From NCBI RefSeq assembly GCF_001421715.1, contig NZ_LMKP01000001.1, positions 335,682 to 399,681 of the forward strand: a DNA stretch of 64,000 nt. The letters are read 5' to 3'. The first letter of the stretch is position 1; the number at the start of each line of letters is the position of its first letter. Under the pieces are notes generated by a model. It was not told where the DNA came from and did no database searches. It was given only the letters and a program-made list of their open reading frames with translations. A program made the position numbers and the translations under genes. The stretch is from Sphingomonas sp. Leaf22 (GTDB taxonomy: Bacteria; Pseudomonadota; Alphaproteobacteria; Sphingomonadales; Sphingomonadaceae). Below are positions 47,211 through 56,568 of this stretch, piece by piece.

Positions 47211-47340
47211 TCCTCCCCGCCCCGCGGGGAGGGGGACCAGCCATAGGCTGGTGGAGGGGCCTCGCCGCTGGCGCTCCGTTCGGGCATGCCCCCCCTCCAC
47301 CATGCTGCGCATAGTCCCCCTCCCCATGAATGGGGAGGAC
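47211..47340. repeat. two inverted copies of a CTCCCC/GGGGAGG palindromic repeat
   Basis: 47211-47259 and 47289-47340 are units of the same type as 19525-19576 but in opposite orientation, with about 30 bases between. They fill the gap between convergent dedA and coaD. The arms can pair across the whole segment, giving a long hairpin that could serve as a bidirectional terminator. Confidence 0.8.
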
Positions 47341-47841
47341 CTAGTCCCCCTTGCGCCCCAGTTTCTCGACCCGCGCGATCACCTCTTCGCAAACTGCCGG
47401 GGACACGAACCTTGCGATCGATCCGCCATACATCGCGATCTCCTTGACCAGCCGCGACGCGATCGGTTGCAGCGAGACGTCGGCCATCAGGAAGACCGTT
47501 TCGATCCGGTCGTTCAGCTGCTGGTTCATGCCCGCCATCTGATATTCATATTCGAAATCGGCGACGGCGCGTAAGCCCCGCACGATCACGCTCGCGCCCT
47601 GCCGCTCGGCAAAGGTCATCAGCAGCGCATCGAACGCCACGACCCGGATATCGCCGCCAACGCCGGCAACCTCGCGCTCGACCATCGCCAGCCGTTCGTC
47701 GAGCGAGAACATCGGCGATTTCGACGGATTGGTCGTAACGCCGATCACCAGCCGGTCGACCAGCTTCGCGCCCCGCCGGATGATATCCATATGCCCGCGC
47801 GTGATCGGATCGAAGGTGCCGGGATAGACGCCGATCCTCAC
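47341..47841 (-). CDS. coaD: phosphopantetheine adenylyltransferase
   Basis: CoaD makes dephospho-CoA from phosphopantetheine and ATP. The 166-residue product begins with the nucleotidyl-transferase motif GVYPGTFDPITRGHMDIIRR and has the ISSS-like segment replaced by the family end (VRGLRAVADFEYEYQMAGMN). The GTG start at 47841 overlaps the ispA stop (GTGA). It is the third gene of an xseB-ispA-coaD operon. Confidence 0.95.
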   Translation of the reverse strand: MRIGVYPGTFDPITRGHMDIIRRGAKLVDRLVIGVTTNPSKSPMFSLDERLAMVEREVAGVGGDIRVVAFDALLMTFAERQGASVIVRGLRAVADFEYEYQMAGMNQQLNDRIETVFLMADVSLQPIASRLVKEIAMYGGSIARFVSPAVCEEVIARVEKLGRKGD

Positions 47842-48743
47842 CGATCGCGCTCCAGCACATAGCGGGCGATGGCGCGCAGCAGGTCGGCTTCGTGGCCGAA
47901 GTCGCGAAGATGCTCGATCGACTGTTCGACCAGCATCCGTGCCTGTTCGCGTGCGCGGTCGAGGCCGAGCAGCGAGAGGAACGTCTCCTTGCCCGCTTCG
48001 CCGTCCTTGCGCAGCGCTTTGCCCACCGCCGCCTCGTCGCCCTCGACGTCGAGAATGTCGTCGGCGATCTGGAAGGCGAGGCCGATGTCGCGCGCGAACC
48101 CGCGCAGCGACGTGCGCTGGTCGGCGGGCAGCCGGCCGAGGATCACACCTGCCTCCACCGAACAGGCGATCAGCGCGCCGGTCTTCATCGCCTGCAACCG
48201 GGTGACGGTGTTCAGGTCGAAGCTCGTTTCCTCGGCTTCGAGGTCCATCGCCTGACCGCCCGCCATGCCCGACGGGCCGGACGCGTGCGCCAGATCGGCG
48301 ATCAGTTCGATGCGGACATGGCTGTCGGGATGGGTCGCCTCGTGCGCAAGGATCTCGAACGCCAGCGCGTGCAGGCAATCGCCGGCAAGGATCGCGGTCG
48401 CTTCGTCATACGCCTTGTGCACCGTCGGCTTGCCGCGACGCATGTCGTCGTCGTCCATCGCCGGCAGATCGTCATGGATCAGGCTGTAGACATGGATGCA
48501 TTCGATCGCGAGCGCGGCGCGCGCGGCGCGGCTCCGCTCGACATTGAACAGACGCGCGGTCGCGAACACCAGCAGCGGCCGCAGCCTTTTGCCGCCGCCG
48601 ATCGCAGCATGGCGCATCGCGCGGTACAGGTTCGCGCGCGGATCGCCGGGAACCGGCAGCAGCGCGTCGAACTGGCGATCCATCTCTGCCGAGACTTCCC
48701 GAAGGGCGGCGTTCAGCGACACCGGCGGCGCGATCGTCGCCAT
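47838..48743 (-). CDS. ispA: farnesyl diphosphate synthase-type polyprenyl synthetase
   Basis: IspA condenses IPP with DMAPP/GPP to form farnesyl diphosphate, precursor of undecaprenyl and quinone side chains. The 301-residue protein contains the first Asp-rich motif (LIHDDLPAMDDDD) and the second (IADDILDVEGD), plus GGGKRLRPLLV near the start. Short- versus longer-chain product cannot be proven by motif alone. The ATG at 48743 shares a base with the xseB TAA. Confidence 0.92.
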   Translation of the reverse strand: MATIAPPVSLNAALREVSAEMDRQFDALLPVPGDPRANLYRAMRHAAIGGGKRLRPLLVFATARLFNVERSRAARAALAIECIHVYSLIHDDLPAMDDDDMRRGKPTVHKAYDEATAILAGDCLHALAFEILAHEATHPDSHVRIELIADLAHASGPSGMAGGQAMDLEAEETSFDLNTVTRLQAMKTGALIACSVEAGVILGRLPADQRTSLRGFARDIGLAFQIADDILDVEGDEAAVGKALRKDGEAGKETFLSLLGLDRAREQARMLVEQSIEHLRDFGHEADLLRAIARYVLERDR

Positions 48744-48985
48744 TATTGTGCGTCGAACGGCTGGGTCGAGGCGCGCCCTTCGGCATCGACCCGGATCGCC
48801 TCGATCCGCGCCTGCGCCGCATCGAGCCGCGCGGCGCATTGCGCGCGGAGCAGGTCGCCCCGGGCATACAGGTCGATCGCGGTCTGGAGGTCTTCCTGAC
48901 CCGTCTCCAGCCGGCTTACGATTCCCTCGAGTTCGCGGAGCGCATCTTCGAAGGACAGGGCGGAAACATCGCGTTCGTCGGACAT
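48743..48985 (-). CDS. xseB: exodeoxyribonuclease VII small subunit
   Basis: XseB is the regulatory coiled-coil subunit of exonuclease VII. The 80-residue product has the family pattern SFEDALRELEGIVSRLETGQ and LQTAIDLYARGDLLRAQC. The ATG at 48985 is followed by ERDVSALSF; the longer frame to 49099 overlaps the divergent lipoprotein gene. It leads the xseB-ispA-coaD operon. The large subunit xseA is not in this window. Confidence 0.93.
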   Translation of the reverse strand: MSDERDVSALSFEDALRELEGIVSRLETGQEDLQTAIDLYARGDLLRAQCAARLDAAQARIEAIRVDAEGRASTQPFDAQ

Positions 48986-49079
48986 AGGCGACGCTATGGG
49001 GCAGGGGGCAGGGCGATTGCAACCGGGGAGCCGGGGTTGGTATGCGTTTTGGTCGATGGCAGTGATCCAGGGTGCCGGT

Positions 49080-49625
49080 ATGAACAGGATGCGGTGCATA
49101 GCGTTTCTATTGCTGATGACCGCCTGCGGACCCGTCGATCAGGAACGGGTCCGCACCTTAGCCGCCTTGGAGGTCGTGCCGCGTGACGATGCGGATCGCC
49201 GTTTGCTCGTGGAGATTTTACGCCGCCATGCGCTGGCGGCTGGTTTTCATGTCGATGACGTATCGAAGAAGTGGCAGGAGTTCGAACGGACATCCTCTCT
49301 TCCGGCGTCATTCCGTAGCAGTTTCAACGTAGGGGTCTGGCAGGGGACTGAGGATGAGGAGAACCAGATGCTGGCCGATGACCGGGGTCACATCGGACGA
49401 ATATGGATTACGTTTCCCAAAGGAACCGGTGTGGGCCGTGCCACGCGCTTTCGCGAAGCGTTGATCGCGGACATCGACCGGCATTGGCCGGCCCGTCATG
49501 CTATTCCCATTCTTCCGACAGGCGGCCTGCCCCTCGCGAAAGATTTGATACTGGTCGGCGAAACCTACCGGATCAGGCCGGAGGCTCGCCAGCGCTATCT
49601 ACCTGCCGACCGACCGCTGCTGTAG
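49080..49625 (+). CDS. putative lipoprotein of unknown function
   Basis: The 181-residue product has a lipoprotein signal peptide (MNRMRCIAFLLLMTAC; Cys at 16). The mature part is charged and mixed, with Trp-bearing segments (KKWQEF, VGVWQGTED, RIWITFP). I recognise no domain. The base composition is visibly less GC-rich than the neighbouring genes, so it may be a recent acquisition or a fast-evolving gene. The ATG at 49080 is preferred because it gives the signal peptide; the frame upstream to 48996 is mostly antisense to xseB. Confidence 0.6.
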   Translation: MNRMRCIAFLLLMTACGPVDQERVRTLAALEVVPRDDADRRLLVEILRRHALAAGFHVDDVSKKWQEFERTSSLPASFRSSFNVGVWQGTEDEENQMLADDRGHIGRIWITFPKGTGVGRATRFREALIADIDRHWPARHAIPILPTGGLPLAKDLILVGETYRIRPEARQRYLPADRPLL

Positions 49626-49654
49626 GAGCGTGGAATGGGGTATCGCTCTTCGGT

Positions 49655-50134
49655 TCAAAGACAGTCCCGAATGGCGTCCCAAGCCACCTGCTTCGCGGCC
49701 ACGCCGACCGTATGCAGCGGACTACTCGACGGCAGCGCCAGCGTCCCGACGCCGGCCACCATACCGCGTCCGGCCTTCCACGCCGTCCCGCCATTGAACG
49801 CCACCAGCCGCAGTGCCGGCAGCGTCGCGATCAGCGCCGCCACATCGTTCGCGGTAGCATCGCGGATCGCGGCATCGCTGCTGCCTGGCCGGGTCGCGCT
49901 CGCCACCACGTCCCATAGCCCGATCCCCGCCGTCCGCAGCGCTGCCAGCCGGTCGTCATACGCAAGCACAGGCAACTCCACCCCGACCACCGGCGACAGC
50001 AACCGCCAGAACTGGTTCTGCGGATGCGCGTAATAGCGCCCCGCCGCCAGCGAGGCGTCACCCGGCAGGCTGCCGAGGATCAGCACACGCGTCCCTGCAT
50101 CGACCACCGGCGGGAACGACGCCTTGCGCGTCAC
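49655..50134 (-). CDS. DNA-deoxyinosine glycosylase (uracil-DNA glycosylase superfamily)
   Basis: The 159-residue protein shows the N-terminal ILGSLPGDASLAAGRYYAHP with QNQFW and the C-terminal LPSSSPLHT motif of the family annotated as DNA-deoxyinosine glycosylase. It removes deaminated bases from DNA. The GTG at 50134 (VTRKASFPPV) overlaps the stop of the upstream flavoprotein gene (GTGA), so the two are coupled. An ATG-opened longer version would overlap that gene further. Confidence 0.88.
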   Translation of the reverse strand: MTRKASFPPVVDAGTRVLILGSLPGDASLAAGRYYAHPQNQFWRLLSPVVGVELPVLAYDDRLAALRTAGIGLWDVVASATRPGSSDAAIRDATANDVAALIATLPALRLVAFNGGTAWKAGRGMVAGVGTLALPSSSPLHTVGVAAKQVAWDAIRDCL

Positions 50135-51297
50135 ACCGCCTGTCCCGCCGCCCAGCCGCTCGACCATGCCCACTGGAAATTATAGCCGCCGAGCCAGCCG
50201 GTCACGTCGACCGCCTCGCCGATCACATACAGGCCGGGCAGGTGCTTTGCCGCCATCGTCTTCTGGTTCAGGCCGTCGGTCGCGACCCCGCCGACGGTCA
50301 CCTCGGCCTTGGCGAACCCTTCGGTACCGTCGGGATGGAATTGCCAGCCCGACAGCCGCCGTTCGATATCGCCCAGCACGGCATCGCGCGCATTGCCAAG
50401 TTCACCCGTCACCGCGAACTTCGCCGCCAGTGCCTCGGCCAGCCGGTCGGGCAGGGCCGCGCCCAATGCCGAACGCAGCCCGGCACGCGGGCGCGCCCGC
50501 TTGGTGGCGAGCAGCCAGCCCGCCGGCTTGTCGGGCACGAAATCGATTGTGACCGCCTCGCGATGCCGCCAATAGGACGATGCCTGCAGGATCGCCGGCC
50601 CCGACAACCCGCGATGGGTGAACAACGCCGCCTCGCGAAACATCGCCTTGCCCGCGCCCGCAACGACCTCGGTCGCGACCCCCGACAAGTCGCGGAACAG
50701 CGCGTCCCCGGGCGGCAGCGTCAACGGCACCAGCGCCGGCCGCGGCTCGACCAGCTTTAGGCCGAAGCGCTTGGCAAGGTCATAGGCAAAGCCGGTCGCG
50801 CCGAGCTTGGGGATCGAAGGCCCACCGGTCGCGACGACCAGCGCCGGTGCCGTCGCGTCGAGATCGCCATGTCGCACGGTGAAGACGCCATCGGCATGGG
50901 TCACGTCGCGGATCGGCTGGCCCAACCGGATGTCCGCCCCCGCCGCCTCGTCCAGCAGCATCGTCACGATCTGTCGGGCCGATCCGTCGCAAAAAAGTTG
51001 CCCGAGCGTCTTCTCGTGCCACGCGATCCCGTACCGGTCGACCAGCGCGAGGAAGTCCTGCGCGGTATAGCGACCGAGCGCCGACCGCGCGAAGTGCGGG
51101 TTGGCCGAGACATAGCGGTCCCAGCTGGTCCCGACATTGGTGAAGTTACAGCGCCCGCCACCCGAAATGACGATCTTGCGTCCCGGCTCGGGCGCATGGT
51201 CGACGACCAGTACCCGCCGGCCACGCTGTGCGGCGATGCCGGCACAGAACAGGCCCGCGCCGCCCGCGCCAAGAATGATGACGTCGTGACTGGTCAT
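50131..51297 (-). CDS. HI0933/YhiN-family FAD-dependent oxidoreductase
   Basis: The 388-residue flavoprotein has the dinucleotide-binding loop IILGAGGAGLFCAG and the family signatures GRKIVISGGGRCNFTN, HRGLSGPAILQ and the C-terminal EAVDVTGWLGGYNFQWAWSSG. The cellular substrate of this widespread family is not established. It starts at the ATG at 51297, 39 bases after the M48 protease stop, on the same strand. Confidence 0.9.
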   Translation of the reverse strand: MTSHDVIILGAGGAGLFCAGIAAQRGRRVLVVDHAPEPGRKIVISGGGRCNFTNVGTSWDRYVSANPHFARSALGRYTAQDFLALVDRYGIAWHEKTLGQLFCDGSARQIVTMLLDEAAGADIRLGQPIRDVTHADGVFTVRHGDLDATAPALVVATGGPSIPKLGATGFAYDLAKRFGLKLVEPRPALVPLTLPPGDALFRDLSGVATEVVAGAGKAMFREAALFTHRGLSGPAILQASSYWRHREAVTIDFVPDKPAGWLLATKRARPRAGLRSALGAALPDRLAEALAAKFAVTGELGNARDAVLGDIERRLSGWQFHPDGTEGFAKAEVTVGGVATDGLNQKTMAAKHLPGLYVIGEAVDVTGWLGGYNFQWAWSSGWAAGQAV

Positions 51298-51336
51298 CCC
51301 CGGCCCTTCGCACGGGCGGCAGGTGAGGTGAAGGGG

Positions 51337-52755
51337 TCAGCCCCGCACCACGACCTTCATCAGCTGACCCGGCACCAACCGTGCGCCGTCCTCCAGCCCG
51401 TTCAGCGTCAGGAAGCGGTCGCGCTGAAAATCGGGATAGGCCATTTGCCGGCTGAGCGAGTCGACCGTGTCGTTCGCTTTCACCATGACGATGCGGATGC
51501 GCTTGCCGACGATCGCATTCGCCTCGGCCTGGCTCAGCGTGCCGAAGCTGTCGAGCAGCGATTCGAACGGGCCGATGCCGCGCCCGGCAGGCGTCACGAT
51601 TTGGAAATAATAGGTCGCCGATGGATAGCGATAGGCGACGACGGTGACGTCGACCGCCTGGTTGTTCGCGTTCGCGCGTACCGTGCCGATCGCCGCTTCG
51701 GTGCCGTTGATCCGCGTCCGCTCCGGCTCGCCGACATTCTGCGCGCCGAGTGCCGTCAGCCGCTGGCGTACGACGCTCGCCGGATCGCCCGCCGGGCCCA
51801 TTCGGAACTCGGCCTGTCCGCCTTGCCCGGCGATGGTCACCGCATCGGTGCCGTTCTGCAGCGCATAGCCGGCAGGCGCGGTGAAGCGGACGCGCAGCGC
51901 AGGGTGTTTGAAGGTCGTGCCGTCGATGACGCCCTGCGCGGGATCGTCGTCATAGCGCAGCCCGTCCAGCATCCGCAGATAGGTCACGTCCTGCGCCGGC
52001 TGCGTGGCCGCGCGCCCGGTCTGCTGCGCCAGTGCCTGTGCGCGCCGGACGCGATCGGCACCATTGGGGTGGGTGCTCATCCACGTCGGCACGGCATTGC
52101 CGCCCCGTCCGCTGGTCTGTGCCGCCAGCGTCTGCGCTTCGTTCAACTGGACAAGCGCATCGGCCATGCCTGATGGCGCATAGCCCGCCGCCGTCGCATA
52201 GCGGACGCCGAACTGGTCGGCCTGATATTCCTGATTGCGACTGTAAGACAGGGTATAGAGCTGCGAGCCGACCCCGGCGATCCGCCCGACCAGATCGCTG
52301 CCGGTCACCGCTCCCAGCAGCGTCGCGCCCAGCGTGCCGAGCGTCGACCGGGTGCTTCGCGAGTGGCTGTGGCGGGCGGCGACATGGCCGACCTCATGGC
52401 CCATGACCGCCGCCAGTTCCGCCTCGCTGTTCATCAGCGCCAGCAACTGCCGCGTGATGTAGACATAGCCGCCGGGGATCGCGAAGGCGTTCTCGACCGG
52501 CGAATTGAGCAGCGTCACCGTGAAGTCGCCGCTGGCGTTCGACAGGCCCGACTGCACCGCCACCCGTTTGCCGACGCGCTCGACATAGGCGGACTGCGGC
52601 CCCGAATAGCGGCCGCCATATTGCGCCAGCAGTTGCGGATTGGCCTGCGCGCCCTGTGCCCGGTCGTTCTGCGAGATCGATCGCGTCTGCGCCGCCACCG
52701 GCGTCGTGATCGTCGCGGCGCACAGCATGGCCGCGGTCCAGATCCGTGTCGTCAT
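51337..52755 (-). CDS. secreted M48-family metalloprotease with LysM-like C-terminus
   Basis: The 472-residue protein has a signal peptide (to VAAQ, about residue 23). An M48 zinc protease domain follows with the HExxH motif (AAVMGHEVGHVAARH) and a third ligand region (RNQEYQADQFGV). A middle domain precedes a C-terminal LysM-like unit (about residues 425-470, VKANDTVDSLSRQMAYP). This matches periplasmic BepA/YfgC-like proteases that process outer-membrane proteins. LysM-type glycan binding is inferred. The ATG at 52755 gives the signal peptide; the longer frame to 52806 is rejected. Confidence 0.88.
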   Translation of the reverse strand: MTTRIWTAAMLCAATITTPVAAQTRSISQNDRAQGAQANPQLLAQYGGRYSGPQSAYVERVGKRVAVQSGLSNASGDFTVTLLNSPVENAFAIPGGYVYITRQLLALMNSEAELAAVMGHEVGHVAARHSHSRSTRSTLGTLGATLLGAVTGSDLVGRIAGVGSQLYTLSYSRNQEYQADQFGVRYATAAGYAPSGMADALVQLNEAQTLAAQTSGRGGNAVPTWMSTHPNGADRVRRAQALAQQTGRAATQPAQDVTYLRMLDGLRYDDDPAQGVIDGTTFKHPALRVRFTAPAGYALQNGTDAVTIAGQGGQAEFRMGPAGDPASVVRQRLTALGAQNVGEPERTRINGTEAAIGTVRANANNQAVDVTVVAYRYPSATYYFQIVTPAGRGIGPFESLLDSFGTLSQAEANAIVGKRIRIVMVKANDTVDSLSRQMAYPDFQRDRFLTLNGLEDGARLVPGQLMKVVVRG

Positions 52756-52818
52756 CGTGCCTATTCCCCGTTCAGTCTTGCCCGAAAATACGTTGCGATA
52801 CGACAACGGTTCCGTCGC

Positions 52819-53889
52819 TCAGCTGAACAACTCGCCCTGTGCCCCGGCCGGCGGGCGGAACAGATCGCAGCGCAGCGGCGCATGGCCGCCGGTCAACCCA
52901 TTGCGGCGACAGGCAATGGCGAAGCGCGTCGCCAGCAACTGTCCCCACACCCCTTGCCCGCGCATCCGCGAATGGAATGCCGGATCGTTGTCGCGCCCGC
53001 CGCGCAGCGACCGGACGATCGCCATCACCTTGTCCGCGCGATCGGGAAAATGCGTCTCCAGCCATGCGCGAAACAGCGGCGCCACCTCATGCGGCAATCG
53101 GACCGGCAGGAAATACGCACCTTTCGCTCCCGCCTGCGCCGCGCGTTCGAGCAGATGTTCGACCTCGTGATCGGTGATCGCGGGGATGACCGGCGAAATC
53201 GAGACATAGGTCGGAATCCCCGCCGCGCTCAGCTTCGCGACCGCGTCCAGCCGCTTGGCCGGATGCGGCGCACGCGGCTCCAGCGTCCGCGCGATGACCG
53301 GGTCGAGCGACGTCACCGACAGCGTGACGCTCACCAGCCCCCTGGCCGCCATCGGTGCCAGCAGGTCAATATCACGCACCACCCGGTCGGATTTGGTCGT
53401 GATCTTCAGCGGATGATTCGTCTCCGCCAGCACCGCGATACACTCGCGCGTAATCCGCCACTCGCGCTCGATCGGCTGATAGGGATCGGTATTCGTCCCC
53501 ATCGCGATCGGCCGCGCGACATAGCCGGGCTTGGCGAGCTCGCCACGCAGCAACGCCGCCGCATCGGGTTTGGCGAACAGCTTCGTTTCGAAATCCAGCC
53601 CCGGCGACAGGTCGTGATAGGCATGGCTCGGCCGCGCGAAGCAATAGATGCAGCCATGTTCGCAGCCCCGATACGGGTTGATGCTCCGATCGAACGGCAT
53701 GTCCGGCGACGTGTTCCGGGCGATGATCGTCCGTGGTTGCTCGATGGTCACCGTCGTCCGCAGGATCGGTTCCGCGCCGTCCACCGTCTCGCGCCAATCG
53801 AGCCAGTCGCCGTCCGCCTCGCGAGAGGGCAGCGCGAAGCGGTTGCTCACTGCGTTCTCGGTCGCTCCACGGGCAGGACGGTTGCGCAT
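52819..53889 (-). CDS. PA0069-family radical SAM protein
   Basis: The 356-residue radical SAM enzyme has the [4Fe-4S] motif CEHGCIYC near residue 75 preceded by SINPYRG. The order (ARPSHAYHDLSPGLDFETK, trimmed) and the segments TNTDPYQPIERE, ITTKSDRVVRD and SISPVIPAITDHE match the PA0069/SPL-like family of unknown reaction. It lies just upstream of the M48 protease on the same strand. Confidence 0.88.
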   Translation of the reverse strand: MRNRPARGATENAVSNRFALPSREADGDWLDWRETVDGAEPILRTTVTIEQPRTIIARNTSPDMPFDRSINPYRGCEHGCIYCFARPSHAYHDLSPGLDFETKLFAKPDAAALLRGELAKPGYVARPIAMGTNTDPYQPIEREWRITRECIAVLAETNHPLKITTKSDRVVRDIDLLAPMAARGLVSVTLSVTSLDPVIARTLEPRAPHPAKRLDAVAKLSAAGIPTYVSISPVIPAITDHEVEHLLERAAQAGAKGAYFLPVRLPHEVAPLFRAWLETHFPDRADKVMAIVRSLRGGRDNDPAFHSRMRGQGVWGQLLATRFAIACRRNGLTGGHAPLRCDLFRPPAGAQGELFS

Positions 53890-53946
53890 TGCGCTATCCT
53901 ACGTCGCCGATTAGAACGTAGCAAGAACAAGAGTGGAGGGAGCGGT

Positions 53947-54276
53947 ATGGCGCGATTGAACTATCTGGAGCTTCCGGTCGTCGCGACCGGACCGGCGGCG
54001 GAATTCTATGCGAAGGTGATGGGCTGGACCTTTACCGATTACGGCCCCGATTATGCCGCGACGACGACCGGCGACACCGATCTCGGGCTCGATGCCGATA
54101 CGGTGCTGAAAGTCATGCTGCCCGTCATTCAGGTCGACGACCTCGAGGCGACGCTGGCCGCGGTCGAAGCCGCCGGGCGCACGGTCGTCGAGCCGATCTT
54201 TGCGTTTCCGGGCGGACGCCGGTTCCATTTCCGCGATCCCGACGGGCATGTGCTGGCGGCAATGGTGCCCGAATAA
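53947..54276 (+). CDS. VOC (glyoxalase-like) family protein
   Basis: The 109-residue protein begins MARLNYLELPVVATGPAAEF and ends with RRFHFRDPDGHVLAAM, a typical vicinal-oxygen-chelate half-domain repeat with a C-terminal metal/substrate segment. It acts as a single-domain metalloenzyme or binding protein of unknown substrate. It starts at the ATG with GGAGGGAGCGG upstream, and is convergent with moaB. Confidence 0.82.
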   Translation: MARLNYLELPVVATGPAAEFYAKVMGWTFTDYGPDYAATTTGDTDLGLDADTVLKVMLPVIQVDDLEATLAAVEAAGRTVVEPIFAFPGGRRFHFRDPDGHVLAAMVPE

Positions 54277-54278
54277 CG

Positions 54279-54806
54279 CTATCGTTCGAGCAGGCGCGGC
54301 ATCAGTTCGACGAAATTGCACGGCCGGTGGCGGCTATCGAGCTGTTCGGCGAGGATGCCGTCCCAGCCGTCCTTTACCGCGCCGGTCGATCCGGGCAGTG
54401 CGAAGACATAAGTGCCGCGCGCGACGCAGGCGATGGCGCGCGACTGGATCGTCGAGGTGCCGATCTTGGCATAGCTTTGCCAGCGGAACAGCTCCCCGAA
54501 ACCGGGGATCAGCTTGGTCGCGATCCGCTCGACCGCTTCGGGCGTCACGTCGCGGCCGGTGACCCCGGTGCCACCGGTGGTGATGATGCAGTCGATCGCC
54601 GCATCGTCGATCCACCGGTCCAGTCGCGCGACGATCGTGTCGATATCGTCGCGCACGATCGCGCGGACGGCAAGGATATGGCCCGCCCCCTCGACCCGCG
54701 CGACCAGCGTGTCGCCCGACCGATCCTCGGCCAGTCCGCGCGTGTCCGATACGGTCAGCACCGCGATCCGCACGGGCACGAATGCCTGGCTTGCATCAAT
54801 GGGCAT
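54279..54806 (-). CDS. moaB: molybdenum cofactor biosynthesis protein MoaB
   Basis: The 175-residue protein carries the family sequence [28 protein letters not shown] and the ending [15 protein letters not shown], and is a MoaB/MogA-type molybdopterin-binding protein that adenylylates molybdopterin. It overlaps the start of the lytic transglycosylase by 11 bases on the same strand, which is downstream in the operon order of that gene. The choice of MoaB over MogA rests on length and the N-terminus. Confidence 0.9.
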   Translation of the reverse strand: MPIDASQAFVPVRIAVLTVSDTRGLAEDRSGDTLVARVEGAGHILAVRAIVRDDIDTIVARLDRWIDDAAIDCIITTGGTGVTGRDVTPEAVERIATKLIPGFGELFRWQSYAKIGTSTIQSRAIACVARGTYVFALPGSTGAVKDGWDGILAEQLDSRHRPCNFVELMPRLLER

Positions 54807-56568
54807 CGGCGACGCGCGTCCGGCCGGTCTTGCTCACGCGGATCGCGGCAGCACCCGGCAGGCCGGGGAATTTCGGCCACATCCCCTGTGCCAGCGCGGC
54901 GCGGCTGGCCGACGGCTTGCCTGCCTGCTTTTCATACATCCAGTAATTGCGCAGCACGGTCATGACGTAGCCGCGCGTCTCCCAATAAGGGATCGATTCA
55001 ATATACATCAGTGGATCGCCACCATCGCGCAACTGGACGTTCCATGCCTCGACCGGGGTCGGCCCGGCATTATATGCCGCGATCACCTTGGGCAGCAGCC
55101 CGCCGGTGAACGGCCGGTCGCGCAATTGCTCCAGATAGCTTTGCCCCACCGCCATATTGACCTGCGGTTTCGATAGCGCCGATTTTTCCAGCTGCAATCC
55201 GTGCGCGCGGGCATAGTCGGTCAGCGCACCGGGCCGGATCTGCATCAATCCCGTCGCGCCCGCCGGGCTGACGACGCCGGCATCGAAGCGCGATTCCTGC
55301 AACGTGTGCGCGAACACCAGCGCCTTGTCGACGCGCCAGCCACCCTCGGGCGTCCAGTCGGGGGCCGGATAGCGCGCCTCGACCAGCGGCCGGGCACCCT
55401 GCGGTCCGTTATGCGACAGCCACAATTGCGTCGCGGGCAGGTTCAGGCTGCCGCACAGCCGGGTCAGCGCCGGATAGTCGCCCGCGCCGCCGATCCGCGC
55501 CTGATATCGCAGCAACTTGTCGGCCAGCGCACCTTCGCCGATCTCGGTCAGCGCCGCGGCGACCTTGACGTTCGACCGTCGCTCCAGCGCGCGCCAGTCG
55601 TCGGTCGCCGGCGCGCGCGCCGCGGTATCGGCCCCGTCGATCAGCCCCAGCGCCTGTCGCGCCAGCAACCCGTAATAGGTTTCGCCATATTGCGCCGCCG
55701 TCTGCAACCGCCCTTGCACCAGATCGGGCCGCCCGCACGCAATATCGGCGCGTGTCGCCCAGTACAGCCCGGCCGAGCGCAATTCGGTATCGCCCGCGCG
55801 CTGCGCGACGCTGGCAAAGGCGGTCTGGGCCGCCGCGCAATCCTGCTGCCGCCACGCCGCAAGCCCCTGCGTCCAGTCGGCCTGCGCCGCCCAGTCGCCC
55901 GACCCACGCTGCGCCACCGCCGCCAGCCGCCGGGCATTGGCGTCGTCGCCCGCCACGAAATAGATCCACGCGACCCGTCCACGCATCTCGGTCAGCGCCT
56001 CGGGCGTCAGGTCCGGTTCGCGCGTGGCGATCAACGCTTCGGCGGCGGCACCGTCATCGACCTTCACGAACGGTTTCATCGCTTCGAGCAGTTGCGCGGC
56101 GGCCGCGTCGCTGCGGGCCGCCTTGGCGCGCAGTCGCACCGGCGCGGCATCGAACCATACCAGCTTTTGCTGCATTGGCAGTTCGGGCAGGGCGTCGGCC
56201 CCGCGCAACCTGGCAAGGCGGGCGAGGTCGGGGGCGTGCGGCAGGTCGGGGGCCGTGGTCAGCAGCGCCAGCAATTGCGGCAGCTCGACCTTCGGCGACC
56301 CCTTGGCCGTATAGAGTTCGGCACGGGCGACGGCATGCAGCGGCCCCGGCTTCATCGCGTCGAGCCGCAATTGCGCATCGGCCCAGCGCCCGCCGCGGAT
56401 CGCCGCGAACACCTGCGTATAGGCATCGCGATCTTCGGGCGACAATTGCGGCGGCACCCGCGCCTCGACCGGGGTCCGGGCGACGCTCACCAGCGTCGGC
56501 GCTTCGCCGGCATAAGCGGGGAGGGCGGGCAGCATCAGCGCCGCGAACACGATGGGGTTCAGCTTCAC
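54796..56568 (-). CDS. soluble lytic murein transglycosylase
   Basis: The 590-residue periplasmic enzyme has a signal peptide ([20 protein letters not shown]), a large superhelical alpha-U domain (about 45-390) and a C-terminal Slt lysozyme-like catalytic domain. The catalytic Glu is residue 425 in HTLQESRFD, followed by GLMQIRP and [11 protein letters not shown]. It cleaves glycan strands to 1,6-anhydro-muropeptides, substrates for NagZ. GTG start overlaps the UDG-like gene stop (GTGA). Confidence 0.93.
   Translation of the reverse strand: MKLNPIVFAALMLPALPAYAGEAPTLVSVARTPVEARVPPQLSPEDRDAYTQVFAAIRGGRWADAQLRLDAMKPGPLHAVARAELYTAKGSPKVELPQLLALLTTAPDLPHAPDLARLARLRGADALPELPMQQKLVWFDAAPVRLRAKAARSDAAAAQLLEAMKPFVKVDDGAAAEALIATREPDLTPEALTEMRGRVAWIYFVAGDDANARRLAAVAQRGSGDWAAQADWTQGLAAWRQQDCAAAQTAFASVAQRAGDTELRSAGLYWATRADIACGRPDLVQGRLQTAAQYGETYYGLLARQALGLIDGADTAARAPATDDWRALERRSNVKVAAALTEIGEGALADKLLRYQARIGGAGDYPALTRLCGSLNLPATQLWLSHNGPQGARPLVEARYPAPDWTPEGGWRVDKALVFAHTLQESRFDAGVVSPAGATGLMQIRPGALTDYARAHGLQLEKSALSKPQVNMAVGQSYLEQLRDRPFTGGLLPKVIAAYNAGPTPVEAWNVQLRDGGDPLMYIESIPYWETRGYVMTVLRNYWMYEKQAGKPSASRAALAQGMWPKFPGLPGAAAIRVSKTGRTRVADAH

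Noticed and set aside
52363..54276. 637-codon plus-strand frame ahead of the VOC gene
   Set aside because: Only the last 109 codons (from 53947) look like protein; the upstream part is antisense to the M48 and radical SAM genes.
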